Below are positions 1 through 5,737 of a DNA stretch of 9,585 nt, piece after piece. A program made the position numbers and the translations under genes. The stretch spans positions 1 through 9,585 of the forward strand of contig CAIMEK010000441.1 of NCBI GenBank assembly GCA_903839965.1, in the 5' to 3' direction. The stretch is from an uncultured Acetobacteraceae bacterium (GTDB lineage Bacteria > Pseudomonadota > Alphaproteobacteria > Acetobacterales > Acetobacteraceae). Every line of letters begins with the position of its first letter. Position 1 is the stretch's first letter. Below the pieces are notes generated by a model. The model did not search any database. It saw nothing but the letters and a program-made list of their open reading frames with translations, and was not told where the DNA came from.

Positions 1-706
1 CCTTCTCCATGGCGTCGGGGTTGGGGAGCAGCTTGAAATCGGCGGTGATGAAGTCGCCGCCGAAGGCGCGGGCGAACATCACCGGGAACACCGCGAGATC
101 GCTTGCCAGCACCATGCCGACGACGGGGGTTCCCGCCTTGGAGGTGAACGTAAGCTGCTTGGTCTGCGCGACCAGTTCCTCCAGCGTCGTCGCCGGTGCC
201 TTGATGCCTTTCTCCTCCAGCAGCGCCTCATTGTAGAACAACCCCTGCGTGGCGTGGCGCACGGGAATGCCGATCAGCTTGCCGCCCACCGTCATGGCCT
301 GGACCAAGCCCGGCGCGATGTCGGCGAAATCCTCGATCGGGGACTTCGCCTGGAAGTCGCCGAGCGGCGTGAACAGTTTGGCGATTTCCGCGGTCGGGCG
401 GTTGTCGATGATGAAGCCGACGCCGAAGTCGGTCTTGCTCAGGCTGGCCTCGCGGAACAGCCGGTCCTGCAGCGGATTGGAATCGAAGGTCACCCAGTCG
501 AGCTCGGCGTCATTCGCCTTGCGCCACGCCTCGGTCAGGTCGCCGGTGGTGGCGCTGGCGAGCACGGTCTGGTGGACCTTGTGGCTGAGGATGTGCAGGG
601 TCTTGCCGGCCGCGAACGCCGGCCGGCCGGCCAGGAGCGCCGCGCCTCCCACCGCCGTGGCGAGCGCCTGGCGCCGGGTCAGAGATGGTCTGGATGTCGG
701 TTGCAT
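1..706 (-). CDS. ABC transporter periplasmic sugar-binding protein, family 1 (partial, C-terminus off the left edge)
   Basis: This would capture a sugar or polyol in the periplasm and deliver it to the two permeases encoded just upstream. The visible 235 residues start at ATG 706, preceded by GGGAG with 6-nt spacing. The N-terminus has a twin-arginine-like signal: TRRQAL at residues 10-15, a hydrophobic stretch at 16-26 and a likely cleavage after AFA at residues 30-32. No lipobox cysteine is visible, so it should be a soluble periplasmic protein. The mature part has the look of family 1 solute-binding proteins, including a GGKLIGIPV stretch followed by GLFYNEALLEEKGI. It begins 27 nt after the second permease and is probably co-transcribed with it. 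Having the binding protein after the permeases is less usual than having it first. The frame is open to base 1 with no stop, so the truncation is a window effect. The family is fairly sure; the substrate is unknown. Confidence 0.85.
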   Translation of the reverse strand, partial: MQPTSRPSLTRRQALATAVGGAALLAGRPAFAAGKTLHILSHKVHQTVLASATTGDLTEAWRKANDAELDWVTFDSNPLQDRLFREASLSKTDFGVGFIIDNRPTAEIAKLFTPLGDFQAKSPIEDFADIAPGLVQAMTVGGKLIGIPVRHATQGLFYNEALLEEKGIKAPATTLEELVAQTKQLTFTSKAGTPVVGMVLASDLAVFPVMFARAFGGDFITADFKLLPNPDAMEK

Positions 707-733
707 GGGTGTCTCCCTGATCGGGGTGATTGT

Positions 734-1567
734 TCACCCCTTGGTGGCTCCGGCGGTCAGGCCGGCGACAAGGTAGCGATGCGTGACGGCGACGAAGATC
801 AGCACGGGAACGAGCTGCACGGTCGAGGCGGCGAACAGGACCCCCCATTCCACGCCGTCGATCGAGCCGATCATTTCGGAAATGACCAGCGGTGCGGTCT
901 TGGCATTGGTCGCGGTGAAGATGAACGCGAACAGGAACTCGTTCCACGAAAACACCACGACGAAGACGGCGACCGCGAGGATGCCCGGGGCGACCACCGG
1001 CATGATGATGCTGCGCAGGATGCGGAACCGGCCGGCGCCGTCGATTCTTGCCGCCTCGTCGAGTTCGGTGGGAACCTGGTCGATGAAAGTGCGCATCAGC
1101 AGGGTGCCAAGCGACACGAAGAAGGTCGCGTAGAGAATGATCAGCACGGCATGCGTGTCGTTGAGGCGCAGCCAGTTGACCAGCGGGAACAGCGGCAGCG
1201 TCACCACGATGGGCGGGATCAACCTGACGACGATGAGGAAAAAAGCGCTCGCGTCCATCAGGCGTCCGCGATGGCGGGAATAGACGTAGCCGGCGGCGAC
1301 GCTGGCGAGCACCGCCAGCAGGGTCGCGCCGATGGTGATGAGCGCGCTGTTGACCAGGCCGTGAAAGAAGATGCCCCACTTGGCCCACAGGTCGGCATAG
1401 TGCCCGAACGTCGGGGCGAACAGGAACCTCGGCGGCGAGGCGAAGATGTCGCGTGCCGGCTTCAGCGACGACATCACGATGAAGGCGATCGGGAACAACG
1501 ACCACACCAGGATCATGGCGGCGGCGAAAGTGCGGCCGATGCCGGTGAGCAGCCGTTCAATGCGCAT
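734..1567 (-). CDS. Carbohydrate ABC transporter inner-membrane permease, MalG-type
   Basis: This is the second membrane subunit of a binding-protein-dependent sugar importer; it would pair with the MalF-type permease upstream. It has 277 residues, normal for the family. Hydrophobic segments lie near residues 11-33, 71-95, 106-130, 139-158, 190-206 and 243-264, suggesting six helices. The EAA loop that docks the ATPase is clear at 171-195 (EAARIDGAGRFRILRSIIMP and onward). An in-frame GTG at 1573 is possible, but ATG 1567 fits better because CAGGG lies 8 nt before it. With this start the gene overlaps the end of the preceding permease by 11 bases, implying translational coupling. No ATPase gene is in view; it may lie beyond the left edge or be shared with another system. 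Confidence 0.92.
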   Translation of the reverse strand: MRIERLLTGIGRTFAAAMILVWSLFPIAFIVMSSLKPARDIFASPPRFLFAPTFGHYADLWAKWGIFFHGLVNSALITIGATLLAVLASVAAGYVYSRHRGRLMDASAFFLIVVRLIPPIVVTLPLFPLVNWLRLNDTHAVLIILYATFFVSLGTLLMRTFIDQVPTELDEAARIDGAGRFRILRSIIMPVVAPGILAVAVFVVVFSWNEFLFAFIFTATNAKTAPLVISEMIGSIDGVEWGVLFAASTVQLVPVLIFVAVTHRYLVAGLTAGATKG

Positions 1568-2507
1568 GGGCACCGCCCTGGCGACGCAGCAGCAGCACGT
1601 AGGCCGCAGCCAGCAGGAGGGAGATGATGACCATGATCCAGGCGGTCGCCGCCGCGGTGCCGAAGGCGTTGTAGCGGAACGCCTCCTCGTAAAGGTAGGT
1701 GGCGACCACCTCGGTCGAGCGTGCCGGGCCGCCCTCGGTCATCAGCCACACCTCCGAAAACAGGCGGAATGCGAAGATGTAGCGGAACAGCAGCGCGATC
1801 AGGATCGCCGGCGCCAGCAGCGGCAAGGTCACATGCCGGAAGATCTGCAGTTTCGCCGCGCCGTCCACCATGGCGGCCTCGTAGAGCTGCTTCGGGATGG
1901 CGAGGCGGGCGGCGTAGATGATGACGAAGGTGAACGGCAGCTGCAGCCAGATGGTCAGCAGGATGATGATGGCCAGGGCGTGCGACGGCACGAAGGTCCA
2001 GTCGAGGATCGGCAGCCCGAACCCGCGCAGCGCCATCGTCACCGGGCCGATGTCCGGGTCGAACAGAAAGCGCCACATGGCGACCGCCGTGACCTCGCTG
2101 ATCGCATACGGTGCGAGCACCGCGATCAGCAGCACGCGTCGGCCGGGCAGGCCGCTGGCGAACAGCAGCGCCATGCCGAGCGCGATCAGCAGTTCCAGGT
2201 GGACCGCGACGATGACGATGAAAGCGGTGTTGAGCAGGGCGCTGCGGAAGGCGGGGTCGACCAGCACCTTGACGTAGTTGGCCAGCCCGACGAACACCGG
2301 CGCCCGGCCGAAGGTGGACGTGCTGAGGCTCAGCCAGATGACATAGACCGCCGGCAGCACGATGACGACCAGCAGCATGAAATGCACGGGGGCAATGAAA
2401 GGCAGCACCCCCGCCGCGTTCCTGAACCGGTGCAGGAGCGCGGCGGAGGGCGGCCCCGTTCTCGCCCGTATCCCAGGGCCGGACGGCGAGGGCGCACGCA
2501 GGCTCAC
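1557..2507 (-). CDS. Carbohydrate ABC transporter inner-membrane permease, MalF/UgpA-type
   Basis: This is the first membrane subunit of the sugar importer, 316 residues from a GTG start at 2507. After a polar, proline-rich N-terminus of about 30 residues come hydrophobic segments near 33-60, 92-118, 125-145, 177-200, 226-248 and 284-306. The EAA loop at 209-234 (YEAAMVDGAAKLQIFRH and onward) is typical of sugar permeases. The frame is open upstream to 2726, but that would run through the divergent promoter and into the regulator gene, so a downstream start is needed. GTG 2507 has AGGA about 9 nt upstream and overlaps the stop of a ten-codon leader ORF as GTGA, which suggests coupled translation. 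The N-terminus remains the least certain part: either the leader is real, or a frameshift separates the strong ATG at 2536 from this frame. Confidence 0.88.
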   Translation of the reverse strand: MSLRAPSPSGPGIRARTGPPSAALLHRFRNAAGVLPFIAPVHFMLLVVIVLPAVYVIWLSLSTSTFGRAPVFVGLANYVKVLVDPAFRSALLNTAFIVIVAVHLELLIALGMALLFASGLPGRRVLLIAVLAPYAISEVTAVAMWRFLFDPDIGPVTMALRGFGLPILDWTFVPSHALAIIILLTIWLQLPFTFVIIYAARLAIPKQLYEAAMVDGAAKLQIFRHVTLPLLAPAILIALLFRYIFAFRLFSEVWLMTEGGPARSTEVVATYLYEEAFRYNAFGTAAATAWIMVIISLLLAAAYVLLLRRQGGAHAH

Positions 2508-2536
2508 GGGAAGCGGTCCTGCGCTGCGTCGCCCAT
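2504..2536 (-). other. Possible ten-codon leader ORF coupled to the first permease
   Basis: ATG 2536 is preceded by GGAGGA at good spacing, the best ribosome-binding site in this promoter region. It opens a reading frame of only ten codons, MGDAAQDRFP, ending in a TGA whose first two bases are the last two of the permease GTG (GTGA, 2504-2507). This arrangement suits translational coupling: ribosomes load at the strong site and reinitiate on the weak GTG. The alternative is that this ATG is the true permease start and a single-base indel, real or a sequencing error, breaks the frame. The sequence alone cannot separate the two. Confidence 0.4.
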
Positions 2537-2584
2537 GGACATTCCTCCGTTCGATGCCGCCTTCGCCAGGCGCGCGGATGGCAC

Positions 2585-2613
2585 AGGATAAGCAGCGAAC
2601 GATCAATTGTAAA
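2585..2613 (-). promoter_or_regulatory. Putative sigma70-type promoter of the transporter operon
   Basis: Read on the minus strand, TTTACA (2608-2613) as -35 and TATCCT (2585-2590) as -10 are separated by exactly 17 bp. Transcription would start near 2578, about 40 nt before the leader ATG. The -35 falls inside the first half of the proposed SorC operator, so binding there could block or position RNA polymerase. Matches are 5/6 and 4/6; this is a visual prediction. Confidence 0.4.
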
Positions 2614-2633
2614 TCGAATCGCACAAGTGTAAT
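2602..2633. promoter_or_regulatory. Putative operator pair of the SorC-family regulator (transporter/regulator promoter)
   Basis: Two related sites lie exactly 20 bp apart, start to start: CAATTGTAA (2604-2612) and CAAGTGTAA (2624-2632). Each has a CANNTG core followed by TA. The second, with its flank (CGCACAAGTGTAA, 2620-2632), recurs base for base at 4681-4693 before the dehydrogenase. A 20-bp spacing is about two helical turns and fits the tetramers that SorC-family proteins such as CggR form. The pair overlaps the -35 of the transporter promoter. It also overlaps a possible regulator promoter on the plus strand, TTGTAA (2607-2612) and TGTAAT (2628-2633), whose spacer is a short 15 bp. 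Control of both directions, including autoregulation, is inferred. Confidence 0.55.
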
Positions 2634-2659
2634 CCGGCCACAGACAGGAGGCGTCCGGG

Positions 2660-3613
2660 GTGAACACGCAAGACGAACAGCTCCATGTGCGCGTGGCCTG
2701 GTTGTATCACATGGAGGACCTGACACAGGCCGAGATCGCCGACCGGCTGGGGCTGACCCGGCTCAGGGTGAACCGCATCCTGTCGGACTGCCGCAGCACG
2801 GGCCTCGTCCGGGTCACCATCACCTCCCGTCTGGCAAGCTGCGTGGCGGTGGAGCAGCGGCTCCGCCTGGAATTCGGCCTGGCGGACGCGGTGATCGTGC
2901 CGACGCCGCAGGGCCCCGACATGGTGGCGGCGCTGGTCGGGCGCGCCGCCGGTGAATACCTGGCGCAGCACCTGGCGCGGCAGCCGGTCAGCATGATCGG
3001 CGTGGGCTGGGGCAATACGTTGCGCGAGGCGATCCGCCATATTCCGCCGATGGACCTGCCGCAGGCCTGGGTCACGTCCATGATGGGCGGGCTGACCCGG
3101 GGGCTCGATCTCAACAGCTTCGAAACCGCCGGGGAACTGGCGCGCCGCCTGAACGCCCATTGTTCCTACCTCGCCGCGCCGATCTATGCCGGCAGCGCCG
3201 CGTCGCGCGACACGCTGGTGGCGCAGGATGTGTTTGCCGAGGTGTTCGAGCGGATCGGCGCGGTCGAACTCGCCTTCCTCAGCCTCGGCGACCTCTCCAA
3301 CCGCTCGCTGCTGGTGCGGCACGGGTTGCCGAACGACGTGACCATCGCCTCGCTGAAGGCGGCGGGGGCGGTGGGGGACGTGCTGGGCCAGTTCCTCGAT
3401 GCCCGCGGCCAGCCGATCGCGCATCCCATCAACGACCGGGTGATCGGCCTGCCCTCGGCGCGGCTGGCCGCGGTGCGCACGGTGGTGCTGGCGGCCGGCG
3501 GGCGCAACAAGCGCCATATCATCGCGGCGGCGCTGCGCGGGCATATCCCCGGGGTGCTGGTCAGCGACGAGGAGACCGCCCGGGCGGCAATGGCGCTGGC
3601 GCAGGCCAACTGA
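2660..3613 (+). CDS. SorC-family sugar-binding transcriptional regulator
   Basis: This is a 317-residue regulator that should sense a sugar or phosphosugar and control the divergent transporter operon and, probably, the dehydrogenase at 3615-4631. The N-terminus holds a helix-turn-helix at about residues 12-50 (LTQAEIADRLGLTRLRVNRI at 21-40). The rest, from about 60, is the SorC sugar-binding domain, with the phosphosugar-site-like IGVGWGNTL at 113-121 and a C-terminal AGGRNKRHIIAAAL stretch typical of the family. The start is GTG 2660, preceded by AGGAGG (2647-2652) at 8-nt spacing. The leader is short and overlaps the proposed operator, so it may regulate itself. Its stop lies one base from the stop of the convergent dehydrogenase. 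Whether it activates or represses cannot be read from the sequence. Confidence 0.92.
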   Translation: MNTQDEQLHVRVAWLYHMEDLTQAEIADRLGLTRLRVNRILSDCRSTGLVRVTITSRLASCVAVEQRLRLEFGLADAVIVPTPQGPDMVAALVGRAAGEYLAQHLARQPVSMIGVGWGNTLREAIRHIPPMDLPQAWVTSMMGGLTRGLDLNSFETAGELARRLNAHCSYLAAPIYAGSAASRDTLVAQDVFAEVFERIGAVELAFLSLGDLSNRSLLVRHGLPNDVTIASLKAAGAVGDVLGQFLDARGQPIAHPINDRVIGLPSARLAAVRTVVLAAGGRNKRHIIAAALRGHIPGVLVSDEETARAAMALAQAN

Positions 3614-3614
3614 C

Positions 3615-4631
3615 CTACGGGTGGATCAGGCTCTTGATCATGCCCGGCGCGTTCTCGGCGTGCAGGCGGAACGCCTCGGGGCCGTCGGCAAGCGGGAAGT
3701 TGTTTGTCACCAGGCTGGCCACGTCAACCTGGCCGCTGGCCACCAGGGCGATCGCCCGCGGATAGGCGTCGCGCATGCGGCGGACGAACTTGACGCCCAG
3801 GGCACGCCGCCGCGCCGGGGCGGCCGGCAAGGTGTAGCCGTCGCCGTCCGGGATGCCGACCAGAACGAGCCGGCCGCCGATACGTGCCGCTTCCACCGCG
3901 TCGCGGAATCCGAACGGCGAGTTGGTGGCCTCGACGACCAGCGGCGCGCCTTCGCCCTGCGTCCAGTCGACGGTTTCGGCCACCGCCGCGCCGGTGCGGG
4001 TGGCGCCGAGCCGGGCCGCCATTTCGCGCCGGTGCGCCTGCGGGTCGATCGCCAGTATCTCGCCGGCGCCGGTGACCCTCAGCAACTGCAGGATGAGCAG
4101 CCCGATCGTGCCGCAACCCAGCAGGATCACCCGCTCCAGCAGCCGCGGCTTGGCCAGGTCCACGGCGTTGAGCGCGACGCCCAGGGGTTCCAGCATGACG
4201 GCGTCGAGCGGCGTGAAGCCTTCCGGCAGCTTGATGATCTGCCTGCGCGGCACCCAAAGCTGCTTCGTCATGGCGCCATTGAAGGGCGGGGCGCCGATGA
4301 ATTCGACATGCGGGCAAAGGTTGTGGTTGCCCTCCAGGCACCAGGGGCAGTGTCCGCACGCCTTGTTCGGGTCGACCGCGACCAGGGCGCCGCGCGAGAG
4401 GCCCAGCTCGGGGATGTCCTCGGTCAGCCAGCCGCCCAGCTCATGGCCCGGCACGAACGGTTCGACGATCCGCGCGGAGCCGATGCCGCCGTCCTTGTAA
4501 TAGTGCAGGTCGCTGCCGCACAGCCCGACGGCGGCCACGGTCAGCAGGGTTTCGCCCGGCTTGCCTTGCGCCAGTTCGAGGGGCTCGACCCGGGCGTCGC
4601 GGGCCGCATGCAGGAAGAGCGCGTCGGACAT
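3615..4631 (-). CDS. Zinc-dependent medium-chain polyol/L-idonate-type dehydrogenase
   Basis: This 338-residue member of the medium-chain dehydrogenase family would oxidise a polyol or sugar acid hydroxyl with NAD, the likely first step after uptake. Catalytic zinc ligands are visible: C38 in GLCGSDLHYY, H63-E64 in PGHE and E148 in MLEPLGVALN. Four structural zinc cysteines lie at 92, 95, 98 and 106. The Rossmann motif GCGTIG is at 172-177, and D196 after the second strand (AIDPQ) favours NAD over NADP. The CGSDLHYY and GGIG pattern resembles sorbitol, xylitol and L-idonate 5-dehydrogenases, but I cannot choose between them. ATG 4631 is preferred (GAGG upstream); an extension to 4667 would start within the proposed promoter and operator. 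It is divergent from the shikimate dehydrogenase-like gene and probably under SorC control. Confidence 0.9.
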   Translation of the reverse strand: MSDALFLHAARDARVEPLELAQGKPGETLLTVAAVGLCGSDLHYYKDGGIGSARIVEPFVPGHELGGWLTEDIPELGLSRGALVAVDPNKACGHCPWCLEGNHNLCPHVEFIGAPPFNGAMTKQLWVPRRQIIKLPEGFTPLDAVMLEPLGVALNAVDLAKPRLLERVILLGCGTIGLLILQLLRVTGAGEILAIDPQAHRREMAARLGATRTGAAVAETVDWTQGEGAPLVVEATNSPFGFRDAVEAARIGGRLVLVGIPDGDGYTLPAAPARRRALGVKFVRRMRDAYPRAIALVASGQVDVASLVTNNFPLADGPEAFRLHAENAPGMIKSLIHP

Positions 4632-4658
4632 CGGTGCTGGCCTCACATCGGAGCGGGC

Positions 4659-4687
4659 AAGATACATATGTATTTATCGGCGCACAA
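4659..4687 (-). promoter_or_regulatory. Putative promoter of the polyol dehydrogenase gene
   Basis: On the minus strand, TTGTGC (4682-4687) and TATCTT (4659-4664) are 17 bp apart, placing the transcription start near 4652, about 20 nt before ATG 4631. The -35 lies in the distal operator site and the spacer contains the proximal one. The -35 match is weak (3/6), so this box could need an activator; the prediction is by eye. Confidence 0.35.
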
Positions 4688-4693
4688 GTGTAA
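4662..4693. promoter_or_regulatory. Second putative SorC operator pair (dehydrogenase promoter)
   Basis: The 13-bp word CGCACAAGTGTAA (4681-4693) is identical to 2620-2632. Twenty bp from its CAAGTGTAA core lies CATATGTAT (4665-4673), itself inside the perfect 12-bp palindrome ATACATATGTAT (4662-4673). The architecture (CANNTGTA, 20-bp period, CAAGTGTAA) matches the pair in front of the regulator and transporter, although the proximal half shares only six of nine bases with its counterpart. It lies 31 to 62 bp upstream of the dehydrogenase ATG. The same regulator probably binds both. Confidence 0.55.
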
Positions 4694-4724
4694 GTCGGGT
4701 CGGCGGCCAGCGCACCCGCCGGCG

Positions 4725-4752
4725 CGCCGCAACTTTGCGTGTCGTTGCGGCG
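4725..4752. repeat. Inverted repeat with 9-bp perfect stem
   Basis: CGCCGCAAC (4725-4733) and GTTGCGGCG (4744-4752) are perfect inverted copies around a 10-nt loop. The element lies between the divergent dehydrogenase and shikimate dehydrogenase-like genes. No run of T follows on either strand, so it is not a typical intrinsic terminator. It could be an operator or a leader hairpin. In GC-rich DNA a 9-bp stem can also be chance. Apart from this, the stretch 4694-4880 shows nothing I recognise. Confidence 0.4.
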
Positions 4753-4880
4753 GATCGACTGCCGGAAGGTGCACGGCGATGGCTGGGGCCGCCGCGGACG
4801 CCCTGCCGTAGCCCGGCGCAGGCCCGTTGGGTGGGTCGATCGGCAAGACCCTGCTATCGTGGGGTGCTGCCCGGGCTGGT

Positions 4881-4895
4881 GACGATCATATCGTC
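4881..4895. promoter_or_regulatory. Inverted repeat before the shikimate dehydrogenase-like gene, possible operator
   Basis: GACGAT-CAT-ATCGTC is a perfect 6+6 bp inverted repeat with a 3-bp spacer, ending 27 bp before the ATG at 4923 and just ahead of its ribosome site. It differs from the CANNTGTA sites, so if it is an operator it is for another regulator. No matching regulator gene is in the window. Confidence 0.35.
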
Positions 4896-4922
4896 GGCAG
4901 GCCGCACAGGCGGAGGAAGGCC

Positions 4923-5732
4923 ATGACCAGCTATGCCGCCCTGAACGGCGAGACGCGCGTGTTCATCATCGTTGGCGACCCGATCGCACAGGTCAAGTCG
5001 CCGGCCGCGGTGACGCAGGCGATGAACGCCCTTGGGCGCAACTGCATCATGGTGCCGATGCACGTGTCGCCGCCCGACTTCGATCGTTTCATGGCGGGCG
5101 TTGGACGGGCCAGGAATCTGGACGGCATTATCGCCACCGTGCCGCACAAGTTCGCCGCGTATGCGCATTGCGCCACCGCCACGCACCGCGCCCGGTTTCT
5201 CGGCTCCGCGAACATCATGCGCCGCACGCCCGATGGCGGCTGGCACGGCGATATGTCCGACGGCCAGGGGTTTGTCGAAGGCATTCGCGCCGCCGGCTGC
5301 AAGCCGGAAGGGGGGCGTGCGCTGCTGGTCGGAGCGGGCGGGGCCGGCTCGGCGATTGCGTTGGCCTTGCTGCAGGCCGGCGTGAGCGAACTGGCCATCC
5401 ACGACGAAGACGCAGCGCGGCTCGACGCCCTGATGGAACGGCTGAGCGGCGTGCGCAGCAGCGCCGTGGTGCATGCTGGTTCGGCCGACCCGACCGGCTG
5501 CACCCTGGTGGTGAACGCCACGCCAGCCGGCATGGCTGCCGGAGATCCCTCTCCGGTGCAGGTGGACAAGTTGACGCCCAACATGTTCGTCGGCGACGTG
5601 ATCGCCATGCCGGCGAGCACTCCCCTGATCGAGGCGGCACGGCGGCTGGGCTGCCCGACGCAGGGAGGCGGCGGCATGTTCGCCGCACAGCTCGACCTGA
5701 TCAGGGACTTCCTGCTGGGCAGGGAAGGGTAG
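4923..5732 (+). CDS. Shikimate/quinate dehydrogenase-like oxidoreductase
   Basis: This is a 269-residue AroE-fold protein of normal length. Conserved features are the catalytic lysine K76 in TVPHK, N97 in GSANIM, D113 in GDMSDGQG, the nucleotide-binding GAGGAG at 137-142, VNATPAGM at 197-204 and Q256 in GGMFAAQLD. Departures from housekeeping AroE are notable: the N-terminal PIAHSxSP motif reads PIAQVKSP, so the first substrate-binding serine is V24, and the turn after the second Rossmann strand reads IHDED (D161-D163) instead of the NRT-type NADP motif, suggesting NAD. It is more likely a catabolic dehydrogenase for a quinate/shikimate-like or other hydroxy acid than the biosynthetic enzyme. 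ATG 4923 has GGAGGAAGG just upstream; the frame is open back to 4827 but without support. It ends five bases from the convergent enoyl-CoA hydratase gene. Confidence 0.85.
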   Translation: MTSYAALNGETRVFIIVGDPIAQVKSPAAVTQAMNALGRNCIMVPMHVSPPDFDRFMAGVGRARNLDGIIATVPHKFAAYAHCATATHRARFLGSANIMRRTPDGGWHGDMSDGQGFVEGIRAAGCKPEGGRALLVGAGGAGSAIALALLQAGVSELAIHDEDAARLDALMERLSGVRSSAVVHAGSADPTGCTLVVNATPAGMAAGDPSPVQVDKLTPNMFVGDVIAMPASTPLIEAARRLGCPTQGGGGMFAAQLDLIRDFLLGREG

Positions 5733-5737
5733 GGCGC

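Noticed and set aside
254..1627. Long plus-strand open frame (457 codons) over the permease and binding-protein genes
   Set aside because: Its translation is rich in R, D, H, Q and G with no domain, and it lies antisense to clear ABC genes. It is a by-product of GC-rich codon use.
1446..2591. Plus-strand open frame of 381 codons antisense to the permeases
   Set aside because: Low-complexity composition and no recognisable motif; the opposite strand has both EAA loops.
2508..2726. N-terminal extension of the first permease up to 2726
   Set aside because: It would cross the divergent promoter and overlap the regulator coding sequence; the added residues look non-coding.
3610..3660. Intrinsic terminator at the regulator/dehydrogenase junction
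   Set aside because: No stem followed by a T-run on either strand.
3621..4811. Plus-strand open frame of 396 codons antisense to the dehydrogenase
   Set aside because: The opposite strand carries all zinc ligands and a Rossmann motif; this frame has no family features.
4643..4846. Minus-strand small ORF of 67 codons in the divergent intergenic region
   Set aside because: No ribosome site or recognisable sequence, and it would run through the operator and dehydrogenase promoter.
4827..4922. Upstream start at 4827 for the shikimate dehydrogenase-like gene
   Set aside because: The extra 32 residues do not fit the family, which starts close to the GDPIA motif, and the strong ribosome site is before ATG 4923.
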